From assembly GCF_021728535.1 (NCBI RefSeq), contig NZ_JAKKDU010000012.1, forward strand, positions 62,001 through 126,000: a stretch of DNA of 64,000 nucleotides, read 5' to 3'. A model generated the notes under the pieces. That model had not been told where the DNA came from. It saw only the letters and a list, made by a program, of their open reading frames with translations, and ran no database searches. This DNA is from Wocania arenilitoris (GTDB taxonomy: Bacteria > Bacteroidota > Bacteroidia > Flavobacteriales > Flavobacteriaceae). Within the stretch, counting starts at the first letter, position 1; each line of letters opens with the position of its first letter. Of the stretch, positions 7,914-16,703 are shown in pieces. A program made the translations under genes and the position numbers.

Positions 7914-8102
7914 CTATTTTTTTATCGAGTTTTTGTTTTTAACTGTCCTGAGCGCAGTCGAAGGATTATAGCCGTAAGGACAGTGTTTACATGCACTTTC
8001 ACAGCAATACCCTCTTTTTAAATGATACTGTTCTGTAAAACAACGGTAGCCTTCTGGTGTTAAGTAGAAGTCGCCTTCTTCAATGGGGATAATTTTCTTC
8101 AT
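7914..8102 (-). CDS. DUF5522 small cysteine-rich protein
   Basis: 62 residues. The first 45 match DUF5522 (PF17653): EGDFYLTPEGYRCFTEQYH then a cluster GYCCESACKHCPYGY with Cys21, 33, 34, 38 and 41, which looks like a metal-binding site. The last 15 or so residues (NPSTALRTVKN onwards) are not family-like: they are the translation of a REP-like repeat (7944-7965) that sits across the 3' end, so the native protein probably ended near residue 45. The promoter box at 8110-8117 is so close that the mRNA may lack a leader. Function unknown. Confidence 0.8.
   Translation of the reverse strand: MKKIIPIEEGDFYLTPEGYRCFTEQYHLKRGYCCESACKHCPYGYNPSTALRTVKNKNSIKK
7944..7965. repeat. REP-like repeat inside the 3' end of the DUF5522 gene
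   Basis: TGTCCTGAGCGCAGTCGAAG, the same core as the inverted repeats at 12586-12659. It is read in frame by the gene at 7914-8102. Confidence 0.65.
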
Positions 8103-8109
8103 TATATTG

Positions 8110-8117
8110 CAAATATA
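8110..8117 (-). promoter_or_regulatory. TAnnTTTG promoter box (TATATTTG)
   Basis: Perfect -7 element on the minus strand ending only 8 bases before the ATG at 8102. A start site 5-7 bases downstream of the box would fall next to the ATG. Confidence 0.5.
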
Positions 8118-8152
8118 ATATATCTTGGATTGATTTTTGAATAGCCTAGTTT

Positions 8153-8491
8153 ATGATTTTTATTTCAAAATATCTTGTACCAAAAGGTTACACCGGATTA
8201 GCTGTTTTTCCTTTTGTGTTTTTAAAATATAATCGATTTAAAACAGATTATGTGTTAATTAATCATGAGAAAATTCATTTAAGGCAACAGTTAGAAATGC
8301 TAATTATACTGTTTTATTTGGTTTATGGAATTGAGTTTTTGTTTAGATTATTTCAATATAAAAATTGGAATTTAGCTTATAGAAATATTTCTTTTGAACG
8401 CGAATCGTACACTAACGAATTAAATTTAGATTACTTAAAACACAGACCCTTTTGGGCTTTTTTAAAGTATCTTCGCATTAATGACTTTTAA
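8153..8491 (+). CDS. Small membrane protein with HExxH motif (putative minimal metallopeptidase)
   Basis: 112 residues, no named family recognised. An N-terminal hydrophobic segment (about 14-24) is followed by HEKIH (38-42), a gluzincin-type zinc-binding motif, then a membrane helix (about 49-65, MLIILFYLVYGIEFLF) and a downstream FERES with Glu82 and Glu84, either of which could be the third zinc ligand. The order helix, HExxH, helix resembles the core of membrane-bound M48/M56-type peptidases in miniature. Activity is inference. It overlaps the next gene by 11 bases, so the two are translationally coupled. Confidence 0.6.
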   Translation: MIFISKYLVPKGYTGLAVFPFVFLKYNRFKTDYVLINHEKIHLRQQLEMLIILFYLVYGIEFLFRLFQYKNWNLAYRNISFERESYTNELNLDYLKHRPFWAFLKYLRINDF

Positions 8492-9392
8492 TCTAGAACA
8501 TACTACAAATCAGCCTATAATTTTGCCTAAAAATAAGGGTGTTGAGTTGCATGTAAAACGCGAAGATAAAATTCACTCTTTTGTTTCTGGTAATAAATAC
8601 AGAAAGTTGAAATATAACCTTATTGAAGCCCAAAATAAAGGTTTTAAAACATTACTAACTTTTGGTGGTGCATATTCAAACCATATCGCCGCAGTGGCAT
8701 CAGCAGGAGAAATGCTTGGGTTTAAAACTATTGGCGTTATTCGAGGTGAAGAGTTAGAAAGTAAAGTCAGCGATAATGCAACTTTAAGTTTTGCTAAGCA
8801 ATCTGGTATGCGGTTTAAGTTTGTATCTCGCGAAGATTTTAAAAATAAAATATCCAAAACATTTATCAGTAATTTAAAAGAAGAATTTGGGGCATTTTAT
8901 TTAATACCTGAAGGTGGTACAAATGCTTTGGCAATTAAGGGATGCGAAGAAATTCTATCTGGTTTAGATAAGGAGTTCGATTATATATGCACTTCTGTTG
9001 GAACAGGCGGAACAATCTCCGGACTTATAAATTGTTCAAAACCTAGTCAACAAGTTTTAGGATTTCCTGCCTTAAAAGGTGATTTTTTACAACAAGATAT
9101 TAGTAAATTTGTAACTAAAACTAATTGGAAATTAATTACCGATTATCATTTTGGAGGTTATGCTAAAATAAATAAAGCTTTAATCAGTTTTATTAATGAT
9201 TTTAAAACAGATTATCAAATTCCATTAGACCCTATTTATACAGGAAAAATGATGTTTGGAATTTTTGATTTAATCGAAAAAGGATTTTTTTTAAGAGGCT
9301 CAAAAATTTTAGCTATTCATACAGGAGGATTACAAGGTATTTCTGGAATGAATGCGGTTTTAAAAAAGAAGAATTTACAAATTATTGAATAA
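8481..9392 (+). CDS. 1-aminocyclopropane-1-carboxylate deaminase/D-cysteine desulfhydrase family
   Basis: 303 residues, PLP fold type II. Lys42 in GNKYRKLKYN is the PLP lysine; FGGAYSNH (61-68) is the cofactor and substrate loop with Ser66-Asn67-His68; TSVGTGGTISG near the middle binds the phosphate. The family either opens the ring of ACC or releases sulphide from D-cysteine; outside ACC-using soil bacteria, the D-cysteine desulfhydrase role is the more common one. The start overlaps the preceding gene by 11 bases, and the LysM glucosaminidase follows after 5 bases, so this is a tight cluster ending with hemL. Confidence 0.85.
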   Translation: MTFNLEHTTNQPIILPKNKGVELHVKREDKIHSFVSGNKYRKLKYNLIEAQNKGFKTLLTFGGAYSNHIAAVASAGEMLGFKTIGVIRGEELESKVSDNATLSFAKQSGMRFKFVSREDFKNKISKTFISNLKEEFGAFYLIPEGGTNALAIKGCEEILSGLDKEFDYICTSVGTGGTISGLINCSKPSQQVLGFPALKGDFLQQDISKFVTKTNWKLITDYHFGGYAKINKALISFINDFKTDYQIPLDPIYTGKMMFGIFDLIEKGFFLRGSKILAIHTGGLQGISGMNAVLKKKNLQIIE

Positions 9393-9397
9393 TAAAA

Positions 9398-10204
9398 ATG
9401 AAACAATTACTATTAGTATGCTGTTTAGTTAGTATGGTTTTTAGTTGCCGTTCTAAAAAAGCGATAGTAACTAAAAAATCAAAAAGTAATACAGAACAGG
9501 TTGAAGTAAAAACAGAAACCAACAAAACCCAAGAAGAAGTTATAGAACAACCTAAAGTATACGCTAATAAAACTGAGAAATACATTAATACTTATAAAGA
9601 AATCGCTCAAAAAGAAATGCAATTATATAACATACCTGCAAGTATAACCTTAGCACAAGGTATTTTAGAATCGGGTTCTGGATCTGGTACGTTATCGGTT
9701 AAAGCCAATAATCATTTTGGAATTAAATGTCATGAATGGACTGGTAAAAAAATCTATCACGACGATGATAAGGCTCAAGAATGTTTCAGAAAATATAAAG
9801 ATGCTAAATATTCGTTTAGAGACCATTCGTTATTTTTGTCTGAAAGAAAACGCTATTCAAAACTCTTCAAGCTTAAAAAGGAAGATTATAAAGGTTGGGC
9901 AAAGGGATTAAAAGCAGCAGGTTACGCCACCGATAGAAAATACCCTCAAAAATTAATTAGCTTAATAGAGCGCTATAAATTATATGAATTTGATAAAGAA
10001 GTTTTAGGCGATTCTTATGTAAAATATGAAGCCCCAATTACAAGTGATGCTGTAACTTATACGGTTGTAAAAGGGGACACTTTGTATTCTATTTCAAGAA
10101 AATACGGTATTAGTGTAAAAGAACTTCAAAAAGCAAATGGTTTAATCGATAATACCATTAGTATTGGTCAAGCATTAATTGTTAAGCTATCATCAAAAAA
10201 ATAA
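9398..10204 (+). CDS. Glucosaminidase-LysM lipoprotein (peptidoglycan hydrolase)
   Basis: 268 residues. A lipoprotein signal ends MVFSC with Cys17 acylated. After a charged linker, residues about 60-200 form a glucosaminidase domain (PF01832) with [13 protein letters not shown] carrying the catalytic Glu91; residues about 219-263 form one LysM ([18 protein letters not shown]) that binds N-acetylglucosamine chains. It cleaves beta-1,4 bonds of peptidoglycan, so it likely works in cell-wall remodelling at the periplasmic face. It starts 5 bases after the desulfhydrase-like gene and is 8 bases from hemL. Confidence 0.9.
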   Translation: MKQLLLVCCLVSMVFSCRSKKAIVTKKSKSNTEQVEVKTETNKTQEEVIEQPKVYANKTEKYINTYKEIAQKEMQLYNIPASITLAQGILESGSGSGTLSVKANNHFGIKCHEWTGKKIYHDDDKAQECFRKYKDAKYSFRDHSLFLSERKRYSKLFKLKKEDYKGWAKGLKAAGYATDRKYPQKLISLIERYKLYEFDKEVLGDSYVKYEAPITSDAVTYTVVKGDTLYSISRKYGISVKELQKANGLIDNTISIGQALIVKLSSKK

Positions 10205-10212
10205 TAAAAAAC

Positions 10213-11499
10213 ATGAACTATAAACGTAGCAGTGCATTGTTTGCACAGGCCGAAACTGTTATACCTGGAGGTGTAAATTCGCCAGTACGTGCTTTTAAAG
10301 CAGTTGGGGGCACACCAATTTTTGTAAAAAAGGCAAAAGGCGCCTATTTATATGATGAAGACGATAACCGATTAATTGATTATATAAATTCTTGGGGACC
10401 AATGATTCTTGGTCATGCTTATCAACCTGTGGTGAATGCGATTGTTGATAAAGCTAAAAAAGGAACATCGTTTGGCATGCCAACAGAAATTGAAACTAAA
10501 ATTGCCCAATTAGCAGTTTCTATGGTACCTAATATTGATAAAATTAGATTTGTAAATTCTGGAACCGAAGCCTGTATGAGTGCGGTTCGATTAGCACGCG
10601 GTTTCACAGGGAAAGACAAAATTATAAAGTTTGCTGGTTGTTATCATGGGCATTCCGATTCGTTTTTAATACAAGCGGGTAGTGGCGCAGTAACTTTTGG
10701 ATCGCCCAACAGCCCTGGAGTTACACAAGGCACAGCAAAAGACACATTGCTTGCGCGTTATAATGATATTGAAAACGTTACGCAATTAATTGAAGCCAAT
10801 AAAAATGAAATCGCTTGCATTATTATTGAGCCTGTTGCTGGTAATATGGGGTGTATTCCTCCAAAAGAAGGATTTTTACAAGGATTAAGAGATTTATGTG
10901 ATACCAACAATATTCTTTTGATTTTTGATGAAGTAATGACGGGTTTCCGTTTAGCAAAAGGTGGTGCGCAAGAGTTATTTAATATTAATGCAGATATTGT
11001 TTGTTTTGGCAAAGTAATTGGTGGCGGATTGCCAGTTGGTGCTTTTGCTGCACGAAACGAAATTATGAATCATTTAGCACCTTTAGGACCAGTTTATCAA
11101 GCGGGGACTTTAAGTGGTAACCCCTTAGCTATGGCGGCTGGTTTAGCCATATTGAATGAACTAAATAGTGATGCTGAAATTTTTAATCGTTTAGAAGAAA
11201 AAACCACGTATTTGCATAATGGTATTGAAAAAGTATTAACTGAAAATAACATCACGCATACCATAAACAGAGTAGGTTCTATGATTTCGGTACATTTTGA
11301 TAAAGCTGAAGTTGTAGATTTTGAAACTGCTGCAAAAGGCAATAACGATACTTTTAAAAAATTTTTCCACGGATTGCTTAATGAAGGTGTTTACATTGCG
11401 CCAAGTGCTTTTGAAACTTGGTTTATTACTGATGCTTTAACTTATGAGGATTTAGATTTTACTGTTGAGGCTGTTGGTAGGGTTTCTGAGACTCTATAA
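10213..11499 (+). CDS. hemL: Glutamate-1-semialdehyde 2,1-aminomutase
   Basis: 428 residues, the usual length. It converts glutamate-1-semialdehyde to 5-aminolevulinate in the C5 tetrapyrrole route, using pyridoxamine phosphate. Hallmarks are FPGG-like [13 protein letters not shown] near the N-terminus, [15 protein letters not shown] (115-129), FDEVMTGFR (238-246) and Lys267 in [11 protein letters not shown] as the cofactor lysine. It starts 8 bases after the LysM gene and ends the cluster that runs from 8153; no hem neighbour is present, which is normal in this group where heme genes are scattered. Confidence 0.97.
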   Translation: MNYKRSSALFAQAETVIPGGVNSPVRAFKAVGGTPIFVKKAKGAYLYDEDDNRLIDYINSWGPMILGHAYQPVVNAIVDKAKKGTSFGMPTEIETKIAQLAVSMVPNIDKIRFVNSGTEACMSAVRLARGFTGKDKIIKFAGCYHGHSDSFLIQAGSGAVTFGSPNSPGVTQGTAKDTLLARYNDIENVTQLIEANKNEIACIIIEPVAGNMGCIPPKEGFLQGLRDLCDTNNILLIFDEVMTGFRLAKGGAQELFNINADIVCFGKVIGGGLPVGAFAARNEIMNHLAPLGPVYQAGTLSGNPLAMAAGLAILNELNSDAEIFNRLEEKTTYLHNGIEKVLTENNITHTINRVGSMISVHFDKAEVVDFETAAKGNNDTFKKFFHGLLNEGVYIAPSAFETWFITDALTYEDLDFTVEAVGRVSETL

Positions 11500-11578
11500 A
11501 AGAATTAGATGAAGCTTTTTTATGAATAATATAAAAACTGCAATTATATCCTATTGCTAGAGAAAGGGAGTTTCAAAA

Positions 11579-11863
11579 ATGATTGATAAAAATCTTGAAA
11601 AAAGAAATAAATTAAAGCGAAAAAAAGAATCTTTAACTCACTCAGAATGGATGACATTTTTCTTTTTACCCTTTTTTAATCGAAATCCTTTTGGACAGGA
11701 TGATGAATTTTCTCTAACTGAATTGGAAAGATTTAAGAAGTATGGATTTGAGAAGAAATTCTCTGAAGCCATAAAAGCAAAACGCCAAGGTCTTATATTT
11801 TGGTTTTTAGTCATAGTATTGACATCTACTGCACTTGCATTTTACGATAAAATATTTAGTTGA
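11579..11863 (+). CDS. Small membrane protein, unknown
   Basis: 94 residues, no family recognised. The N-terminal two thirds are highly charged (KRNKLKRKKES, then ELERFKKYGFEKKFSEAIKAKRQG), and a single C-terminal membrane helix (about 70-89, LIFWFLVIVLTSTALAFYDK) anchors it tail-first. A purine-rich GAAAGGGAG just before the ATG (11561-11570) is a plausible ribosome site, rare in this genome and in favour of a real gene. It lies 79 bases after hemL and faces the DUF-like Spy gene. Confidence 0.55.
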   Translation: MIDKNLEKRNKLKRKKESLTHSEWMTFFFLPFFNRNPFGQDDEFSLTELERFKKYGFEKKFSEAIKAKRQGLIFWFLVIVLTSTALAFYDKIFS

Positions 11864-11960
11864 GTATAATTTTAATATGCTTAAATAGTAAAACAAAAAG
11901 CACCCTAATAAAGGATGCTTTCATCAACTAATCAAACTATAATCAACTAACCAACTAAAA

Positions 11961-12422
11961 TTAGTTTTGTCTTTTATTTCTTTGGTCTTTATTACGACCT
12001 TTATTTTTTTGTGATCTTCTGGCTTCCAATTTTTCCCATTTAGCATATTGCTCGTCATTTAAAATGGTTTTCATTTTTGCTTTTGTTGCTATTTGGTGGT
12101 CTAGCTTTGCATTAACCATTGCTAAACGTTCTTCTTTCGATGGTTTTTCAGCATTACCTCTTTCTTTTTTTGCTTTACGGGCTTCCATCATTGCTTTTCT
12201 TTTAGTGGCATTCTCTAAATTTAGCTTTTGGATTTTAGCTTGTTGCGATTCGTTTAAATCTAAATATAAGGTCATTTTTTTTGTTTGTAACGTCGCCATT
12301 TCTTCTGCAGAAAGATTCATCATTTTTTGTCCTCTTTCTTTGTTTTGGTGTGTTCTTTTGCGTTCTTGAGCTGTAGCTTGAAGTGCAAATAAAGCAAGAG
12401 CAATTATTACTAATTTTTTCAT
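11961..12422 (-). CDS. Spy/CpxP-like periplasmic protein (LTxxQ-type), putative
   Basis: 153 residues. A signal peptide (1-19, cut after ATAQ) precedes a mature part that is almost wholly helical and very rich in Lys, Arg, Glu and Gln. Segments MTLYLDLNESQQAKIQKLN and MKTILNDEQYAKWEKLE have the spacing of the LTxxQ helices of Spy/CpxP-type proteins, which act as periplasmic chaperones or stress sensors in enterobacteria. The basic C-tail (KNKGRNKDQRNKRQN) is atypical. Call is by pattern only. It ends towards the small membrane gene at 11579. Confidence 0.6.
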   Translation of the reverse strand: MKKLVIIALALFALQATAQERKRTHQNKERGQKMMNLSAEEMATLQTKKMTLYLDLNESQQAKIQKLNLENATKRKAMMEARKAKKERGNAEKPSKEERLAMVNAKLDHQIATKAKMKTILNDEQYAKWEKLEARRSQKNKGRNKDQRNKRQN

Positions 12423-12585
12423 TTTTGTTATGTTTTAAGTTATTTGTTGTTAGGACTTTGGTAAAACAAAAAGGTTTAATTGCAACTTAATATTTAACGT
12501 GATGTTAACATGTTTGATAGTGCTTAATTTAATGTGAGTTCGATTTGAAAGACTTTTCTTTAAGTATAAAAATTAATAAAAACAT

Positions 12586-12659
12586 AGGTCACCTTGAGCG
12601 TAGTCAAAAGGTTTTTTAAATCGATAATTTCAATAGGTTCGACTGCGCTCAACCTGACA
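12586..12659. repeat. Inverted pair of REP-like repeats
   Basis: GGTCACCTTGAGCGTAGTCA (from 12587) and its near inverted copy, GTTCGACTGCGCTCAACCTG (12637-12656), face each other across about 25 bases, so the RNA or DNA strand can fold into one long hairpin. The core TGAGCG-AGTC is shared with 7944-7965 and 12741-12760. Confidence 0.65.
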
Positions 12660-12717
12660 ATAAATTATAAATTAAATCGAAATCACGTTGGTCTAAGCAA
12701 AGGCTTTGGCGGATAGA

Positions 12718-12842
12718 CCCGCGTTAAGGATTGAGGCATGCTTCGACTACGCTCAGCACAGGTTTGTTGAAGCTCCCCGACGTAGGAAGGAGCGACTGCC
12801 GAAAGCCTGACCCTCCCAATAGCTATCGGGAGGGGAACGCCC
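12718..12842. repeat. Dispersed repeat element with inverted GCGTT ends
   Basis: Left end CCCGCGTTAAGGATTGAG (12718-12735), right end GAACGCCC (12835-12842). It contains a REP-like insert CTTCGACTACGCTCAGCACA (12741-12760) and a hairpin CCCTCCC/GGGAGGG (12811-12834). Read on the minus strand it shares GGCGTT, GTCAGGCTTTC and CAATCCTTAACGC with the element at 22937-23020. Confidence 0.6.
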
Positions 12843-12859
12843 AAAGAATAATAAATTTG

Positions 12860-14077
12860 TTATTTAAAAATAGGAAAACTTAAGTTAATACCTGTTTGTA
12901 AATCTGGAGCGTTGTTTACTAATAAATCTTCTTTAAAATATAAGGCGAGTTTGTAGTTTGGGCGACCGTAAGTATATATTAAAGACCAATTTGATAGTGC
13001 TTTGTATTGCGTTGTAACACCGTGTTGCCAACCGCCATTTATTTCTTGCCATTTACCTAAAAGTTTGTAATAACTAGCTTCTTTACGTTTGCTATAACGT
13101 GATTGTATTTGATAGTTTACTCCAAAAGCATGGTAATTTCCTTTTTTTGTGTATTTGGTAAATTCTATATCGGTTTCAATGGTTGCTAAAAATTTGTTGT
13201 TTCCTAAATCGATAACATCCCCTAGGTTTATTATGTTTTTACGGAGTAAATTCATGCCAACGCCAACATTAAATTGGTTGTTGTTTTTTAATGTGATTTT
13301 TTTAATACCGCTAGCAGAAATACCAAAATCTATTGACGGGTTGAATTTAGAGGTGTTAATTCCTAAATGATTTCCGAAACTTATAAAGATATTTTTGGTA
13401 TTGTTAATTTTTAATGATGGATAGTAATAATGGTTGAATTCAATGCCACTTAAAAAGAAATCGTTGTTATTTAGCTCTAGTGCGCTTCCGTTTCTATCGG
13501 TATATTTAAAATTTACTTGGTTTAATCCGTAATAACGTCTTCCGTAAGGGTCTTCGTCACCAGAAATGTTACTATGAAACCATTCAATTGTTTCATCGCC
13601 AGTAAAAAAAGAAAACGGGTGTTTGCCTTTGGTAATTAAATACGAGCGTAATGAAATCCCTAATTCGTGGTGTTTTCCTAAAGGGATGTTTGTATTAAAT
13701 CTAAATTCTTTAATAACAGCATCAATAACAATATTCATATAATCCGCTGGTGTGGTTTCTTGGTCTATAAAAGTGAAGTCACGAGCATACCAAATTACCT
13801 GACTTAATGCGTTTTGAACTTCTGGATCTTTGGGTAAATAGGCTTCAACAAATGGATGGAAAGTATTACCGCTATTATAATTTATGCTAAAGGTTGTATT
13901 ATTAGGAGGTTTTATTTTAAAGTTTTGGTGAATTCGTGAACTAAATATCCCGAAATGATGTGTTGTTAAAATATTAGGATTGTCAATACCATTTTTTATA
14001 GATAAGCTGTCTGTTTGTTGAGCGTATAGAGAAGGTAATCCAATAAAAGAAAAGGCAATTAATAGTGTTTTTATCAT
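12860..14077 (-). CDS. Putative outer-membrane beta-barrel protein, unknown
   Basis: 405 residues. A signal peptide (1-19, ending SLYAQ) is followed by alternating polar and aromatic strands such as HELGISLRSYLI, KNIFISFGNHLGINTS and YHAFGVNYQIQSRYS, and a C-terminus ending in LSFPIFK, all as in outer-membrane barrels. No named family was recognised. Most strands carry Tyr, Phe or Trp at the ends. It lies 26 bases after the helical protein gene at 14104 with a stem-loop in the gap, so both form one transcription unit. A transport, adhesion or assembly role cannot be assigned. Confidence 0.6.
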   Translation of the reverse strand: MIKTLLIAFSFIGLPSLYAQQTDSLSIKNGIDNPNILTTHHFGIFSSRIHQNFKIKPPNNTTFSINYNSGNTFHPFVEAYLPKDPEVQNALSQVIWYARDFTFIDQETTPADYMNIVIDAVIKEFRFNTNIPLGKHHELGISLRSYLITKGKHPFSFFTGDETIEWFHSNISGDEDPYGRRYYGLNQVNFKYTDRNGSALELNNNDFFLSGIEFNHYYYPSLKINNTKNIFISFGNHLGINTSKFNPSIDFGISASGIKKITLKNNNQFNVGVGMNLLRKNIINLGDVIDLGNNKFLATIETDIEFTKYTKKGNYHAFGVNYQIQSRYSKRKEASYYKLLGKWQEINGGWQHGVTTQYKALSNWSLIYTYGRPNYKLALYFKEDLLVNNAPDLQTGINLSFPIFK

Positions 14078-14081
14078 ATAT

Positions 14082-14105
14082 AAAACCTGTAAGCAAGCAG
14101 GTTTT
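14082..14105 (-). promoter_or_regulatory. Intercistronic stem-loop
   Basis: AAAACCTG (14082-14089) pairs with CAGGTTTT (14098-14105) around an 8-base loop. On the minus strand it begins at the stop codon of the gene at 14104-15600 and ends just before the start of the next gene, so it may attenuate or protect the transcript. Confidence 0.5.
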
Positions 14106-15600
14106 ACAGTTCAATCAAATTTAAAGTTGTGTAGTAAAGGGGCTGGTTTTCCATTTTGCTTTTTAACCAAGCATAAAAGCTCATAACAAATATATCTTCT
14201 CTGTCTTTACTAATCCATTCAAAAGCATTTTCAACTTTGTTTTTAAAAGCTACAGAGGTTGTTATTTCGGGGTTTTTATAGCAATCTTCGGCTAAAGATA
14301 AAAAAATCAGAGCACGATGCTGATTAATTTCTTTTAAATAATTAGTATAATTTCGTTTAAAGCTTAATAGCCTAGAATCTACTAAATCAATATTTTTCAG
14401 TTCAATATGCAATAAGATTTCCATTAGATGCTTTTTAATCACCCATTCTTTACCCGCTTTTTCAATATACCATTTATCGGTGTGGTAAAACTTTGAAAAT
14501 AACCGAAACGCAGTTTTAAAATCATTTTTTTGAAAATAAAACATAATTAAACTTAAACGAATATCTAGCAAAGACTCAACATCTGGATGTTTTATTTTCA
14601 CAAGAGTACTTAGTAGATTTATAGCTTTCTCTTGATAGTTGGTGTAATTTAAATTAAGGCTAGTAAGTAGGTTATATTTTAGTCTAAAGGTATTGTAATA
14701 CTTTTTTCGTTTCTGCTTCATATAATGATGCATTAAGTTTAAATAGTTTTGGGAATCTTTAAATTTTTTATTCCTAAATAAAGTATTGGCAATTAAATAT
14801 AGAATTTGAATATGGTAATACAATTGCTTTTCTCGGTCTTTATACTCAATTATAGATTTATAAGTGTTGATTAAAAAAGGTTCGATTTTTAAATAATCAT
14901 TAGTTACAAAGGCCGAAAAACTATTTATAGCTATTAGTTGATAAAGTGATTTAAACGACATTGATTCACTAAAACTTATATTGTGCTCTTTTAAGGTTGT
15001 TTTTAGAATGATTTCGAAATCTACAACATGACCCTTGTATATATTGTTATGAAATGTTTGTCTGATTTTTGCATAAACAATATTGAGCTGATCTTCTAAC
15101 CGATGCCTTTTTTGATTGTTTTTAAATTTTGAAATGAGTTGATTAATATCTATTGAAGGTTCTGCATAAGCATATTGAATTTTAGTGTGATAAATTTCGT
15201 TTAATAAGGGAAATAAATGATGCTCTGTAGCTACTATTTCAGCTTTGTCTAAAATTTTGTAAGCCACTTTGTATTGTTTGTTTTGCAAGCAAGTACGTGC
15301 TGCCAATATGTATTTAATAATTTGCATATCAATGGCTTTTTCCTCTTGTAAACTTGTATTAGCAATAAAATCGATTATTGATTGGTATAAACGTTTTCTT
15401 AAAGCATGATACGCGCCTTTATTTTGGTTTCCGTAGAGTTTAAAACACAGTTCGTTCGAGTTTAAATCGTCATGTAGCAAATACTTAAACAATTGAACAT
15501 TTTTAGTATCGCTACGTTTGTTCTTTTTTTCTAAATAATTTATAAAACGCTGTTGGTCTTCACTAGAAAATGTTGAAATTATTGTATTTAAATCAGTCAT
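14104..15600 (-). CDS. Helical-repeat (TPR-like) cytoplasmic protein, unknown
   Basis: 498 residues, no signal peptide, no membrane segment. The sequence is nearly all alpha-helical with repeated patterns of aromatic and leucine residues (for example LQNKQYKVAYKILDKAEIV, KNDFKTAFRLFSKFYHTD), resembling degenerate TPR or similar alpha-solenoid repeats. No catalytic motif is visible. Its N-terminus (FSSEDQQRFINYLEKKNKRSDTKN) is conserved-looking and basic. It is the first gene of a unit with the putative barrel at 12860. A scaffold role is plausible but not shown. Confidence 0.6.
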   Translation of the reverse strand: MTDLNTIISTFSSEDQQRFINYLEKKNKRSDTKNVQLFKYLLHDDLNSNELCFKLYGNQNKGAYHALRKRLYQSIIDFIANTSLQEEKAIDMQIIKYILAARTCLQNKQYKVAYKILDKAEIVATEHHLFPLLNEIYHTKIQYAYAEPSIDINQLISKFKNNQKRHRLEDQLNIVYAKIRQTFHNNIYKGHVVDFEIILKTTLKEHNISFSESMSFKSLYQLIAINSFSAFVTNDYLKIEPFLINTYKSIIEYKDREKQLYYHIQILYLIANTLFRNKKFKDSQNYLNLMHHYMKQKRKKYYNTFRLKYNLLTSLNLNYTNYQEKAINLLSTLVKIKHPDVESLLDIRLSLIMFYFQKNDFKTAFRLFSKFYHTDKWYIEKAGKEWVIKKHLMEILLHIELKNIDLVDSRLLSFKRNYTNYLKEINQHRALIFLSLAEDCYKNPEITTSVAFKNKVENAFEWISKDREDIFVMSFYAWLKSKMENQPLYYTTLNLIEL

Positions 15601-15750
15601 TTAATCGTCATAAAATATTTTAATAATATAATAAATATAGTAATTTAATGACAAATAATAAATTTTATATCGTCAGTATTCTGTAAAAATTGTGTTTCGT
15701 TGTTTTAAAAGGTTTTGCAGTTTTGTCTTGTAATCATTAAAACAAAAATT

Positions 15751-16233
15751 ATGAATTATGAAACAACGGTGTCTTTAGATGACAAGTCTAAAAAACCAGA
15801 AGTAAAAAAAGAAGTTAAAATTTTCGATCAAAAACCTACTGCGGCTTTTATTGGTGCCTCTTGGACAGCTCTTTTAATTGGAATGACATCCTATTGCATA
15901 GGTTTGTGGAATTCTGATATGTTACTAAACGAAAAAGGCTATTATTTTACTATTCTACTTTTTGGATTGTTTTCGGTTATATCAGTGCAAAAGGCTGTAA
16001 GAGATAAATTAGAAGATATTCCGGTTACCGAAATTTATTATAGTATTAGTTGGTTTACAACAGTTACTTCAATTGTACTTTTAGTTATCGGACTTTGGAA
16101 TGCCGATTTATTACTTAGCGAAAAAGGGTTTTACGGTATGTCTTTTCTATTGAGTTTATTCTCAGCTATTGCCGTGCAAAAAAACACCAGAGATGTACAA
16201 TATATCGATAGGTCTATTGATGACGACAAATAG
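15751..16233 (+). CDS. YiaA/YiaB-family inner membrane protein
   Basis: 160 residues from the ATG at 15751, chosen over an upstream in-frame start at 15715 because the extra residues are not family-like. It contains two copies of the two-helix YiaA/B domain (PF05360): first copy about 35-90 ([23 protein letters not shown] then [22 protein letters not shown]), second about 95-150 ([20 protein letters not shown] then [22 protein letters not shown]). The duplicated GLWN and SVQK/AVQK motifs make the internal repeat obvious. Inner membrane; function unknown. Confidence 0.85.
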   Translation: MNYETTVSLDDKSKKPEVKKEVKIFDQKPTAAFIGASWTALLIGMTSYCIGLWNSDMLLNEKGYYFTILLFGLFSVISVQKAVRDKLEDIPVTEIYYSISWFTTVTSIVLLVIGLWNADLLLSEKGFYGMSFLLSLFSAIAVQKNTRDVQYIDRSIDDDK

Positions 16234-16297
16234 TAATTACCACAAAAATCAAAATATAAAATGCAAAGGGTTGTTTTGATGATGGTTAGTTAACCCT

Positions 16298-16328
16298 AAA
16301 CCTCGTGGTTTTGGCTGCGAGGTTTTAA
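16298..16328 (+). terminator. Short hairpin terminator candidate
   Basis: AAACCTCG (16298-16305) pairs with CGAGGTTT (16318-16325), then TTTT is cut short by A residues. It lies between the YiaA/B-like gene and the small membrane gene at 16340. Confidence 0.45.
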
Positions 16329-16339
16329 AATCTTTTCAA

Positions 16340-16678
16340 ATGAAACCGAAAATCACAAAGGACTTAGTTGAATTCTATAAAAGACGCTTAATTTCTAGAG
16401 GAAAAATTCTTTTTAATGCAAGTATAATAACGTCACTATTTCTAGTTTTAATTTATCTAAACTCGACGGTTTTTAAAATGAATTTTGTACTAATAGGTGT
16501 TTTTCAAGAATTATTTACAATTCCAAGTATTTCAGTCCAGCCATTACTATTGTTTTTATCTTTAAGAATATTTATTAGAACAAAATTTAAAGTAAAATCA
16601 TATACGTTTTTTGCTTTAATAGTATCTTTAGTCACCTTGATACTAACTTGGGGAAGTTTTATTATAACCAAATTTTAA
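16340..16678 (+). CDS. Small membrane protein, unknown
   Basis: 112 residues with three hydrophobic helices (about 20-42, 52-72 and 84-107) and a basic N-terminal segment (KFYKRRLISRGK-like). No family recognised. It lies 25 bases upstream of the DUF2157 gene on the same strand and starts right after a hairpin, so it likely opens the operon that runs to 19214. The only hint to its role is this link to the DUF2157/GDYxxLxY cluster. Confidence 0.6.
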   Translation: MKPKITKDLVEFYKRRLISRGKILFNASIITSLFLVLIYLNSTVFKMNFVLIGVFQELFTIPSISVQPLLLFLSLRIFIRTKFKVKSYTFFALIVSLVTLILTWGSFIITKF

Positions 16679-16703
16679 TCTGCTTTTAAATAAATAAATA
16701 ATT

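Larger units (their letters stand above)
12423..12859. other. 437-base gap made mostly of dispersed repeats
   Basis: No gene seen. From left: the AT-rich promoter region of the Spy-like gene (12423-12580), an inverted pair of REP-like repeats (12586-12659), then a longer repeat element with inverted GCGTT ends (12718-12842). Local GC content is clearly higher than in the surrounding DNA. Confidence 0.6.
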
